Source: Stomoxys calcitrans
Lineage: Eukaryota > Arthropoda > Insecta > Diptera > Muscidae
Assembly: GCF_963082655.1 (NCBI RefSeq)
Contig: NC_081555.1
Span: 178,655,442-178,719,441 of the forward strand
DNA: 64,000 nt
Direction: 5' to 3'
The translations under genes were made by a program, and so were the position numbers. The notes under the pieces are model-generated. The model saw only the letters and a list, made by a program, of their open reading frames with translations, had not been told where the DNA came from and made no database searches. Positions 32,888-43,249 of this stretch are shown piece after piece; within the stretch, counting starts at the first letter, position 1, and every line of letters begins with the position of its first letter.

Positions 32888-35750
32888 TGTAGTGGATGTC
32901 TACTAGATATTTCATTTTTCATAACCCTGATCACAGACAAATTAACAGGCATGAATTTTGCAAGGAAGCGAACATTTATTTATTCCAGATCGTGTCTTTA
33001 TTTCACAAATTAATTTCATTTTTTTTTTCTATAATTTTCTTTAATAATCTTTAATAACTTCATTTATTTTTGGTTGAGAGTTTGTTCCCTTTAGTTCCTT
33101 ACATTTGATATCAAAACGAAGCTGCTGGGAGAGTTGACAGTCCATTGTTTTGATTTTTATTTACTTTGCCATCAAATTCTATGTGGTTACTTAGTACGTA
33201 TGTACTTGGCAGATGTAGCCTGCACCCTCTCTTTTGGTACTTTTTTTTTCGCTCACATAAGGATTTAATTTTTTTTTTATATGATATATGTTAGTGGACG
33301 ATGGTATATCCCATGATCCCAGGGATCCAAATAATCGGTTTAGATATGGTTCGAAGTATTTTAAGGACATTTCTGGATGGTCAGATTTCTGACAGTGTTG
33401 AGATGGCACCCACGAAAAATCCCATGCTTGAAGGGTTCATGACGTCGTATTTTTGTATACCTCACATTTTGACGTTTCATTCAATTAAATTCATTTTTGA
33501 ACTTTCTAATCTGAGAGAGCGAAGTGTCTTAGATGACATAGCATCTATAAACTTCCTTTTTCTGCCATCTTCCATCGAGTGCACATCGTTTCACATTTCA
33601 ATAAGTGATTAGAAAAATTGTAATTTATCATTAAAATCAATGTGCCTTTCTGTAAAAGTGCGAAGACACTGCCTTGCCTATTTTTATTTTGCGACCGGAC
33701 GAATTTATTATTTAATTGGGGTTGAGTACGTGGCATATTGGGAATTGTGTGAAACACATGTGGACAAAGCCCAACCAGCAACTCAACCCCATTTCTTGGA
33801 GAGTCTGGGAAACCAAACGCTTTTTGTGCCCAAACTCCATCATCTTAAGTTTGAGACTGCATCATTTGAAACTCTGAACTTCATTATTTGGTGCACCTCA
33901 CTCTGTCAATTGGAACACCACACTTAATCAATTGAGACGCCCCGCTCCAGCACATGGAGTACCATCAGTCTGTCGTTTAAAGTCCACATACCATGATTTG
34001 AAACACTGGTCATCATTATCAGAGCAGCCCATTTGACGACAGATTATGCCCTATTGAAGACATTGCCCATAACGTGCCACCCACCGTCACTTTGGCAGCG
34101 TTTTGTGCCCCAAGCTTGTATATGAATTTGTGAATACTTGGCGGTGCCACTCATTGTGATTCTTGCGGCTAGAAGCCATGCAATTCTTTTTCCACACATG
34201 GTGTGCACACTAAAGGTTCCTTACAAGGAATAATTTGGAGAAGATTTATTTAAAGCCACATGAGTACATCCCCTGGTAACCTATGAAACTCAGCCAGAAT
34301 CACCTTAAGTAATTTAATTGGAGCCTAACTTTTGTGGTTAAAATTTGAAGGCTTAATTTGATGCCCTAAAATCACTTTAGTCTTCTCATGAGATGACATT
34401 GGCTAAGGCGCCTTGATTACACACCCGGAAGAAGAGAAAAAAAACACACCCAATTAAACGGATATGTATCAATAATTTCTGTTTTAAAATATATTTTTTT
34501 CTTTTAATAATAAGCTAATTAATTTTACAGAGAATAATTTAATATCCACGTAATTTAAGTAAATTATGCATTTCGGCATCACAGCAAGTTCAGTTTCTAT
34601 CACTTTATCATCAACACCCTTTATCTAAAACAGCAACAGCAACATCGTACCCATGTGGAGGCCTTCAACATGTTCATCGATTTGTTGGTAAGTTTGTAAT
34701 TGTGATCTTGAACTTGAACTTGAAATTTTTAATTATCATTAGTGAACATTTGTAAGTATATACGTACACGTATGTGCTTTCATTCATACTTGCTTTGATG
34801 CTCTTCTTATTTGCTCTCTGTATGATAGCTTACTTTGTGGATTCTAATTTTTTTTTGGGGAGAGCACAAGTGACCAATGAATTTGTTGTTTTCTTACAAT
34901 GACTCCAATGAGAATTGCAAATGTTGTTTTTCCTCCTACACTTTAGCTCCCTTGTGGTCTCTCCATTGCATTAGAATGCCCAAATATTTTCATTGATCTA
35001 TTGCTATTCAAATTATTCTTAAAGTAGATACATATGTCTTTTTAACCCCTTCTGGGATGTTAAATTTGAATTTTTAAACAAACATTTTTTTTTATTATTA
35101 AGTAATGTTCAAAGTTAATACTTTTCAATTGTTCGATGAGCATCAGTTTAATTTGTTAAAAAGATAAAGAAAAAAAAAAAAAAAAACTAACAGAATTACT
35201 TCATTCTTATTAGATGTTAGGTCTTTATTTTTATTTCTATAAATTTAATAAATATCAATTATAATGTGCTGAATTGAAAGATACATGTTTCCTTTTGAAG
35301 AGATGAGCCCATAAAAAGTGAGTGATAATGTTAGGGGTTCTGCTACAGAATTTTAAGCCCGCAGAACAATGGATGGTGAGGGTTTTGAGGCTGATTTTTT
35401 TCCAAGTACACCCGGGAAAAAAATACCATAGATAAACAGATATAAGAGTACCATTTTGTTTACCCTTTTGAATTCAAATATGATTAGAGTGGGGCCGATA
35501 CTTTAATTTTTTTTTGTCTCTAATCATAATAGGCCCGTCGTAGTTTTGTTTGTTGCATAAATAAAAAGGGAGTCTAAAATAATATTTATTGTAATGGGAA
35601 AGTGATTCTGAGAGGAAAGGACCCGAACCCCCCACCCGACTGTTGCTAGCAGAAAAAAAGGCTCCCGCAGTCCTACTTCTCTCTTTATTCTTGGATGTTG
35701 AAATTTGATAGACCCTACATCTTCCTTCCATTTTGGTCCGGTACATTACA
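32888..35750 (+). repeat. 5' LTR (2863 bp)
   Basis: It starts TGTAGTGGATGTC and ends GGTACATTACA, so the ends form an imperfect inverted repeat (TGTAGTG versus TGTAATG). It matches 41546-43249 plus 46555-47711 in the 3' LTR. Compared with that copy it has two extra T residues in poly-T runs (about 33018 and 33270). Frames of 103 codons (33301-33612) and 95 codons (33640-33927) are present in both copies but have no recognised motif. I could not place the promoter, transcription start or polyadenylation site with confidence. Confidence 0.92.
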
Positions 35751-35756
35751 GATATT

Positions 35757-35774
35757 TGGCGCCCAACGTGGGGC
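35757..35774 (+). promoter_or_regulatory. Primer binding site, tRNA-Lys type
   Basis: TGGCGCCCAACGTGGGGC lies six bases after the 5' LTR. It begins TGG, the complement of the tRNA CCA end, and is the 18-base primer site known from retroelements primed by the tRNA-Lys1,2 class. It sets where minus-strand DNA synthesis starts. Complementarity to this host's own tRNA-Lys is assumed, not checked. Confidence 0.88.
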
Positions 35775-36450
35775 CCGAAAGATGACGCTGTCTTTTTGGC
35801 TCTAATATTAATTTTAGATTTTTTAGATTTCATCTGAAAACGAGGGTTTGAAATTTTATTGGGTATATGATTTTTCTTGTCTGAATAGTTTTCAAAATTT
35901 TTCTGGACTTTTGGCAATTTGATTGTTATTTCGAATAAGCCAACCGATTAGTTTTTGTTAGCCCTTTCAGTCGGACTTTGAATACATCCAATGAATTTTC
36001 TTACTCTGGTTTGCCTCGTATGACATTTTTATTGAAACTGCTTAGGACTTAGTTATCATTTCCAGTAGGACATTTAGGACTTCGCTCAATTTGCTTTTTG
36101 TTGCATTTTAGTGACCAGTGTCCTTCGGAGAAGAGCTTCTTGGTAGAACAACTGCTCTTAAATGGTGTGTCCTCCACGGCTTCCTTTTTAATTTCATATG
36201 ATGCTCCATAGCCCTGTATTTTACCTAGTACTCTTTTGATAATTGCCTTTTTAGATCTCACTGTTTGGTGCTCATCTTTGATAAGGAAACATTTTTTGAA
36301 TTTATGAAGTTGTTTGACAATTTCGAAATATAGAACCCGTTTGTACATTCTCATCGCATTGGCCGAGGGCTAAGGAATCGCATTATACATTGTCTTTATT
36401 TTTTTTTTTTTTGGACTCATTGTTAGTTTCTATAGAAGGGAATATCCGAC

Positions 36451-38085
36451 ATGTCGTTAGAGAGAACTCCACCGGTACAGATCCCTGGGGCGTCTTCTAT
36501 GGCACCAGTTACTGTTGAGCCTTCTGCCTGCCAAATCTGCCATGTTACAATGACAGAGGGGCAGGATTGCCTGATAATCAGTGAATGTTCACACCCATTC
36601 CATCGATCATGTATCGAGAACCACTTAGCTACCTCAGCTGATTGCCCGGTCTGCAAGAGACCATGCCAGCTGGATGAGTTAAGGTCTTTAGTCATTGTAC
36701 AGAAGGTTTTACCCGCTATGAAGCCCTTGGGTAATAGGGGCAAGTCTAGGGGTGCAATTGCGAAGCAATACCATACCCGTAGTAATCGGAATATTTTCGT
36801 TGATCTTCCATCCTCGCAGCTAGACGTTAGTTCCAATGACCAGGCTTATGGCTTGGCTACACCTGATCGTAATGCCAACCGGGCAGATGGTCATTCAGCA
36901 GCTATGGCTGTTCCGGCGCCAGTGGTTTCCATTGATTATGGCGAAATAAATCGCATGATTGAATTAAATTTGACTCGACTACTTCAGAGGATGCCTGTTT
37001 TTAGTGCTCCTCAACCACAGCATCCCAATCAATTTCAGACTAATGGTCAAGGGACGAATGCTACTCAGGATCTTAGGTCGAATGTGAATCCTGTTCGAAA
37101 TCATACTTCTTCATCGGAGAGGCATAATGCCTCTAATGTGGACATGACCCGTCAGCCATCTACTCATCGTAGTGCAGACGCGAATTTCTTCGACTTGTCA
37201 CCGAATAGACTCACCAGTTCGAGTACCAGTCAGATGGCATCGGATAAGGTTACTTCCATTATCCAAAGTTGGAATTTAAAGTTCGACGGCAGCCCGTCCG
37301 GACTTAACGTCGACGAATTTTTGTACCGCGTTCGGTCCCTCACGAACGATAACTTCAATGGCGACTTTTCAGCCATTTGCAGAAACTTGAATATATTATT
37401 GACTGGTAAGGCCAAAGAGTGGTACTGGCGGTACCACAAACAGGTTACTTCTCTCAATTGGAATGATTTTAGAGAGGCAATTCGTTGCCAGTATAAGGAT
37501 TCGAAGACTTCCTATGATATTAGGGAAGAAATCCGTAATCGGAGGCAGAAACCAAATGAGACGTTCGACTCATTCTTCGAGGCTATTGCCGCAATTATGG
37601 ATAGACTTTCGACACCGATGACTGAGGAGGAACTTATCGACATTTTGCCACGAAATCTCCGTCCAGAAGTGCGACAAGATCTTTTATACGTCAGGATTAA
37701 TTCCATATCGCACTTGCGACAATTGGTCCGGACTAGGGAGAACTTCCTTAACGACGAATACGTGAAGAGAAACCTGGCCACACGAGTTCCCATGATTGGT
37801 AATGCTCCACGCAGATATGTTGCCGAGGTTGGGGACCCAGAAGTCTTTGATGGTTCTGAGGACGATGTTCTCAATATTGATGCGGTTCGCAAGCCGAATG
37901 TCAAATCCCAGTGTTGGAACTGTGACGACTTTGGACATCACTGGCAGGATTGTTTGTGTGAGAGAACTATTTTTTGTTACGGTTGCGGAGCAAAGAATAT
38001 GTATAAACCTAACTGTCCCGACTGCAAAGCTAGAAGACCTGTTCATTCAAAAAACTCGAAGTCAATGGGTCCACATGTCGATTAG
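36451..38085 (+). CDS. gag: Gag with N-terminal RING-H2 finger
   Basis: This 544-residue capsid-type protein forms the particle and packages RNA. Residues 27-68 match RING-H2 exactly: C27-x2-C30-x15-C46-x1-H48-x2-H51-x2-C54-x10-C65-x2-C68. This fold usually recruits ubiquitin-conjugating enzymes; here such activity is inferred only. A Ser/Asn/Gln-rich linker follows (about 90-260). The retrotransposon gag domain spans roughly 265-440, with WNLKFDG, LLTGKAKEWYWRY and RQKPNETFDSFFEAI as typical words. Near the C-terminus a zinc knuckle CWNCDDFGHHWQDC (C-x2-C-x4-H-x4-C) is followed by a second one, CYGCGAKNMYKPNC, in which the histidine is replaced by Met. The ATG at 36451 is chosen because it precedes the RING directly. 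The frame ends at TAG 38083-38085, beyond a -1 slippery site. The frame is intact. Confidence 0.92.
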   Translation: MSLERTPPVQIPGASSMAPVTVEPSACQICHVTMTEGQDCLIISECSHPFHRSCIENHLATSADCPVCKRPCQLDELRSLVIVQKVLPAMKPLGNRGKSRGAIAKQYHTRSNRNIFVDLPSSQLDVSSNDQAYGLATPDRNANRADGHSAAMAVPAPVVSIDYGEINRMIELNLTRLLQRMPVFSAPQPQHPNQFQTNGQGTNATQDLRSNVNPVRNHTSSSERHNASNVDMTRQPSTHRSADANFFDLSPNRLTSSSTSQMASDKVTSIIQSWNLKFDGSPSGLNVDEFLYRVRSLTNDNFNGDFSAICRNLNILLTGKAKEWYWRYHKQVTSLNWNDFREAIRCQYKDSKTSYDIREEIRNRRQKPNETFDSFFEAIAAIMDRLSTPMTEEELIDILPRNLRPEVRQDLLYVRINSISHLRQLVRTRENFLNDEYVKRNLATRVPMIGNAPRRYVAEVGDPEVFDGSEDDVLNIDAVRKPNVKSQCWNCDDFGHHWQDCLCERTIFCYGCGAKNMYKPNCPDCKARRPVHSKNSKSMGPHVD

Positions 38086-38101
38086 TTGAAGACGTGGATC
38101 C
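38049..38101 (+). promoter_or_regulatory. Predicted -1 ribosomal frameshift signal (gag to pol)
   Basis: The heptamer A AAA AAC (38049-38055) is in the exact phase needed for gag: AAA and AAC are gag codons. An 11-base spacer follows, then a stem: GGGTCCAC (38067-38074) pairs with GTGGATCC (38094-38101) with one G-U pair, and GTC (38077-38079) pairs with GAC (38091-38093) across a two-base bulge. The gag stop lies in the loop. The -1 frame is open from the heptamer through pol. Pol has no ATG at its start, which fits expression as a fusion. Confidence 0.75.
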
Positions 38102-41100
38102 AAACCACCAGATAGACCCGGATAAGACGGAAGTATTGGTGTCTAAACCAATACAGATTTTGGAAAGACCTGAATCATATATTAGACCTGATAGGAATAA
38201 CCCGATTTTGTACCCAAGACTACCGTACCATTTGCGTTGGGCTTATTACCTCCAGAGGAGAAATGAAATTTTCGCTGTATCTCCTGAACGGAACAAGGCT
38301 CCAAAGCGATCGACAGCTCGTCTTAGATTTTACCATAGAACTCGTAAATTTTGTAGAAAACTTCTTGTATCAGCCATAGTTTCGAACCCATCCGATATGC
38401 GATATTACGCCAAGATTTCCTTTTTGGATTATACAGAATACGGCCTTTTGGATACAGGGGCGAGCATAAGTTGCATAGGATCGGATTTGGCCAAGACAGA
38501 CTTTTCTAAACATCCCAATTTCGTTAAGTGTAGGTCGCATGTGAAGACTGCAGATGGCTCTATTCAGAATGTTAAGGGACTGCTTGATGTTGATGTGTCT
38601 TTTAAGGAGACCTCGAGACGACTTAGACTCTTCATTATCCCGTCCATTTCACAAAGACTCATATTAGGAATCGACTTTTGGAGGACTTTTGGATTGATTC
38701 CCGATATTATTGGTTCCGTTGACTTACTTACTTCTGAGAGTCTTCCTAAAACCCCTTCGGTCTTCGGTCCGTCCGAGCAGAGTTGCAAGATAGTGCACCA
38801 ACTTGAGCAATCATGCGAGGACATGTTCCCACTGGATGACAGCCAGCTTAGACAGCTGAAATCGGTGATCGATCTCTTCCCGAACTTCGAGACTCAGGGC
38901 CTTGGGAGGACCGGCTTAATCAAGCATTCGATTGATGTGGGCGATGCTACTCCCATTAAGCAACGCTTCTACCCCGTTTCCCCTGCAGTCGAGAAACTGA
39001 TGTTCGGTGAAATCGACAGGATGCTTGAATTGGGGGTTATTGAACCATCCACCTCAGCTTGGAGCTCCCCAATGAGGTTGGTGGTGAAGCCACATAAAGT
39101 AAGATTATGCTTAGATGCAAGGAGATTGAATTCGGTTACTAAAAAGGATGCCTATCCTTTACCAAATATCGACGGAATCTTCTCACGACTGCCGAAGGCT
39201 AATCTTATATCCAAATTGGATTTGAAAGATGCCTTCTGGCAGATTAGCCTGGACGAGAAATCGAGACATCTGACGGCATTTACAGTGCCTGGGAGGCCGC
39301 TGTACCAGTTTGTGGTAATGCCTTTCGGGCTCTGTAATGCCCCCCAGACGATGTGCAGGCTAATGGACGAGATCATCCCTCCGGATTTGCGCCATTGCGT
39401 GTTTGGCTATCTGGATGATCTCGTCATCGTTTCAGAAGATTTCCGGTCGCATCTTGAGGTTTTGGTGAGGATTTCTATGCAGTTCCGGAAAGCTAATCTT
39501 ACTTTGAATGTCTCCAAGAGCAAATTTTGTGTCACGAAGGTGAACTATTTGGGCTATATCATCGGGAACGGTGGCATCACTACTGACCCGGAGAAAGTGA
39601 CGGCGATCACAAATTGGCCTGCGCCGAAAAACCTTAGGCAAGTCCGGGGATTTTTGGGATTAACCGGATGGTACCGTAGGTTTGTGAACAATTTTTCAGC
39701 GGAGACCTTTCATATCACGGAAGTGTTAAAGTGCAAGAAGAAGTTTCAATGGACCCCAGAGGCTCAAAGAGCATTCGAACGGGTGAAGCTCATTCTTACA
39801 ACTGCGCCTATTTTGTCAAATCCTGACTTTTCAAAAAAATTCTTCTTGCACTGCGACGCGAGCGACCATGGGATTGGAGCGGTGTTAGTCCAATTGGATG
39901 CCGATGGCCAGGAGAAACCGATAGCATTTATGAGCAAAAAGCTTACCACGGCTCAGCGAAATTATAGCGTTACTGAACGCGAATGTCTCGCAGCCGTGGA
40001 AGCTATTCGCAAGTTTCGATGCTATCTGGAGCTCCAGGAGTTTGAGGTGGTCACCGACCACTCCAGTCTCCTCTGGTTAATGCGCCAACCGGATCTTAGT
40101 GGCAGACTGGCTCGTTGGGTGTTCAAGCTCCAACCTTATAAATTCACGATCAGCCATAGGAAGGGTAAGGAACATGTGGTTCCCGATGCGCTGTCGAGAA
40201 TTCCGCATGAGGACATTTCGGCGATGGAGATTGTTCAACCGGAGATTGATTTGAATTCCCCATTCTTTGACGACGACGTTTATATTGAATTGAAGACTAA
40301 GGTTCTTGCAAATGAGTCGAAACTTCCTGATTTGAAGGTAATGAATAGATTCGTGTATAAGAGGACAGAACATTATTCTGGTGATAGTGACCAGGAGAAT
40401 CGAGCATGGAGGCTATGGGTTCCGTATAGATTAAGGAGAGATGTTATTTCAAGAGCGCATGAGAGTGCCGTGACGTCACACGGAGGAATGGCTAAGACCG
40501 TTAATTTGTTGAAGAGACATTTCTTTTGGCCTGATATGGTACGGAATGTTCGCGACTTTGTTAGAGACTGTGAGGTTTGTAAAACCACAAAGGCACCTAA
40601 TATGATTTTGAGACCTCCAATGGGGAAACAGACCGTCTCTATAAGGCCATTTCAACGCTTTTATATAGACCTTCTTGGACCGTATCCTAGAAGCAAATCT
40701 GGCCATATAGGTCTTTTGATCGTGCTAGACCATATGAGTAAATTCCACTGGTTGTGCCCCCTGAGGAAATTTACTTCTGCAGCTATCCAGGATTTTCTAT
40801 TGAGACACATCTTTCATGTCTATGGCGTGCCAGAAACGATAGTTAGTGATAACGGCAGCCAATTTAAGGCGAATGACCTTAACGCCTTTTTCACAAACTA
40901 TGGAATCAATCACATATACACGGCTCTATATTCTCCCCAGGCTAACGCCTCGGAACGTGTTAATCGTTCACTAATAGCAGGGATCCGAGCTTTTCTGAAA
41001 GATGATCACCGCCAATGGGATGAAAATCTCAGTTCCATAAGTTGTGCGCTGCGCAACTCGATTCACCAGACTATAAATTGCTCACCTTACCATGCGCTAT

Positions 41101-41483
41101 TTGGCTTCGACATGGTTACTCATGCCTCGACCTACGGTCTTCTTAGAAATTTCCAACTTCTTAATGAACCGACGATGGACCTAGGCCGAGATGACCAGCT
41201 ACAGCTCCTGAGGATAAATTTGCGGAAACACATTAAGGATGCGTTCGATAAGAACCGGCACCAGTACGATTTGCGGACAAGGCCTCAGTCCTTTAGTGTT
41301 GGACAGGAGGTATTTAGACGCAATTTTGCGCAGAGTAATTTTGAAAAAGGCTTTAATTCGAAACTTGCCCCTGTCTTCATCAAAGCCAGAGTTCGCGAGA
41401 AGCTAGGCAGTAATTATTATCTCTTAGAGGACCTTGAGGGGAAGGTAATTGGTACGTTTCATGGCAAGGACATAAGAGCTTAG
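38055..41483 (+). CDS. pol: Pol: protease, reverse transcriptase, RNase H, integrase
   Basis: This replication polyprotein lies in the -1 frame relative to gag. The coordinate given starts at the first codon after the predicted frameshift; there is no ATG before the first domain, and a GTG at 38094 is only a formal start. In order: the aspartic protease active site LLDTGAS (codon for D at 38451); RT with LDLKDAFWQISL, VVMPFGLCNAPQT and the catalytic YLDD at 39408-39419; RNase H with HCDASDHGIGAVL (D at 39855) and VTDHSSLLWL; integrase with the H-H-C-C zinc site (first H near 40458, C at 40569 and 40578); then D at 40668, D at 40848 and E at 40953. The spacing between the last two is 34 residues, one less than usual. 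A C-terminal segment with VGQEVFRRNF and LEDLEGKVIGTFHGKDI closes the protein. No stop or frameshift interrupts it, so the element may be competent. Confidence 0.93.
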   Translation, partial: LEVNGSTCRLVEDVDPNHQIDPDKTEVLVSKPIQILERPESYIRPDRNNPILYPRLPYHLRWAYYLQRRNEIFAVSPERNKAPKRSTARLRFYHRTRKFCRKLLVSAIVSNPSDMRYYAKISFLDYTEYGLLDTGASISCIGSDLAKTDFSKHPNFVKCRSHVKTADGSIQNVKGLLDVDVSFKETSRRLRLFIIPSISQRLILGIDFWRTFGLIPDIIGSVDLLTSESLPKTPSVFGPSEQSCKIVHQLEQSCEDMFPLDDSQLRQLKSVIDLFPNFETQGLGRTGLIKHSIDVGDATPIKQRFYPVSPAVEKLMFGEIDRMLELGVIEPSTSAWSSPMRLVVKPHKVRLCLDARRLNSVTKKDAYPLPNIDGIFSRLPKANLISKLDLKDAFWQISLDEKSRHLTAFTVPGRPLYQFVVMPFGLCNAPQTMCRLMDEIIPPDLRHCVFGYLDDLVIVSEDFRSHLEVLVRISMQFRKANLTLNVSKSKFCVTKVNYLGYIIGNGGITTDPEKVTAITNWPAPKNLRQVRGFLGLTGWYRRFVNNFSAETFHITEVLKCKKKFQWTPEAQRAFERVKLILTTAPILSNPDFSKKFFLHCDASDHGIGAVLVQLDADGQEKPIAFMSKKLTTAQRNYSVTERECLAAVEAIRKFRCYLELQEFEVVTDHSSLLWLMRQPDLSGRLARWVFKLQPYKFTISHRKGKEHVVPDALSRIPHEDISAMEIVQPEIDLNSPFFDDDVYIELKTKVLANESKLPDLKVMNRFVYKRTEHYSGDSDQENRAWRLWVPYRLRRDVISRAHESAVTSHGGMAKTVNLLKRHFFWPDMVRNVRDFVRDCEVCKTTKAPNMILRPPMGKQTVSIRPFQRFYIDLLGPYPRSKSGHIGLLIVLDHMSKFHWLCPLRKFTSAAIQDFLLRHIFHVYGVPETIVSDNGSQFKANDLNAFFTNYGINHIYTALYSPQANASERVNRSLIAGIRAFLKDDHRQWDENLSSISCALRNSIHQTINCSPYHALFGFDMVTHASTYGLLRNFQLLNEPTMDLGRDDQLQLLRINLRKHIKDAFDKNRHQYDLRTRPQSFSVGQEVFRRNFAQSNFEKGFNSKLAPVFIKARVREKLGSNYYLLEDLEGKVIGTFHGKDIRA

Positions 41484-41545
41484 ACATCCTTTTTCCATTT
41501 AATTTTTATCCTAATTCCACGGAATGAATAAAAATTACCTGGTTT
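41484..41545 (+). other. Pol-LTR junction: hairpin, no obvious polypurine tract
   Basis: Ty3/gypsy elements normally have a purine run just before the 3' LTR to prime plus-strand DNA. Here the last bases are 'aataaaaattacctggttt', with no long purine run. Instead an inverted repeat is seen: ATTTTTAT (41502-41509) with ATAAAAAT (41528-41535), enclosing ATTCC (41514-41518) with GGAAT (41521-41525). Its role is unknown. Confidence 0.6.
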
Positions 41546-43249
41546 TGTAGTGGATGTCTACTAGATATTTCATTTTTCATAACCCTGATCACAGACAAAT
41601 TAACAGGCATGAATTTTGCAAGGAAGCGAACATTTATTTATTCCAGATCGTGTCTTTATTTCACAAATTAATTTCATTTTTTTTTCTATAATTTTCTTTA
41701 ATAATCTTTAATAACTTCATTTATTTTTGGTTGAGAGTTTGTTCCCTTTAGTTCCTTACATTTGATATCAAAACGAAGCTGCTGGGAGAGTTGACAGTCC
41801 ATTGTTTTGATTTTTATTTACTTTGCCATCAAATTCTATGTGGTTACTTAGTACGTATGTACTTGGCAGATGTAGCCTGCACCCTCTCTTTTGGTACTTT
41901 TTTTTTCGCTCACATAAGGATTTAATTTTTTTTTATATGATATATGTTAGTGGACGATGGTATATCCCATGATCCCAGGGATCCAAATAATCGGTTTAGA
42001 TATGGTTCGAAGTATTTTAAGGACATTTCTGGATGGTCAGATTTCTGACAGTGTTGAGATGGCACCCACGAAAAATCCCATGCTTGAAGGGTTCATGACG
42101 TCGTATTTTTGTATACCTCACATTTTGACGTTTCATTCAATTAAATTCATTTTTGAACTTTCTAATCTGAGAGAGCGAAGTGTCTTAGATGACATAGCAT
42201 CTATAAACTTCCTTTTTCTGCCATCTTCCATCGAGTGCACATCGTTTCACATTTCAATAAGTGATTAGAAAAATTGTAATTTATCATTAAAATCAATGTG
42301 CCTTTCTGTAAAAGTGCGAAGACACTGCCTTGCCTATTTTTATTTTGCGACCGGACGAATTTATTATTTAATTGGGGTTGAGTACGTGGCATATTGGGAA
42401 TTGTGTGAAACACATGTGGACAAAGCCCAACCAGCAACTCAACCCCATTTCTTGGAGAGTCTGGGAAACCAAACGCTTTTTGTGCCCAAACTCCATCATC
42501 TTAAGTTTGAGACTGCATCATTTGAAACTCTGAACTTCATTATTTGGTGCACCTCACTCTGTCAATTGGAACACCACACTTAATCAATTGAGACGCCCCG
42601 CTCCAGCACATGGAGTACCATCAGTCTGTCGTTTAAAGTCCACATACCATGATTTGAAACACTGGTCATCATTATCAGAGCAGCCCATTTGACGACAGAT
42701 TATGCCCTATTGAAGACATTGCCCATAACGTGCCACCCACCGTCACTTTGGCAGCGTTTTGTGCCCCAAGCTTGTATATGAATTTGTGAATACTTGGCGG
42801 TGCCACTCATTGTGATTCTTGCGGCTAGAAGCCATGCAATTCTTTTTCCACACATGGTGTGCACACTAAAGGTTCCTTACAAGGAATAATTTGGAGAAGA
42901 TTTATTTAAAGCCACATGAGTACATCCCCTGGTAACCTATGAAACTCAGCCAGAATCACCTTAAGTAATTTAATTGGAGCCTAACTTTTGTGGTTAAAAT
43001 TTGAAGGCTTAATTTGATGCCCTAAAATCACTTTAGTCTTCTCATGAGATGACATTGGCTAAGGCGCCTTGATTACACACCCGGAAGAAGAGAAAAAAAA
43101 CACACCCAATTAAACGGATATGTATCAATAATTTCTGTTTTAAAATATATTTTTTTCTTTTAATAATAAGCTAATTAATTTTACAGAGAATAATTTAATA
43201 TCCACGTAATTTAAGTAAATTATGCATTTCGGCATCACAGCAAGTTCAG

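Noticed and set aside
37230..40706. Minus-strand ORFs of 60-130 codons across gag and pol
   Set aside because: They are shadows of the well-supported plus-strand genes.
41484..41545. An env gene in the LTR element
   Set aside because: Only 62 bases separate the end of pol from the 3' LTR, and no long frame exists elsewhere between them.
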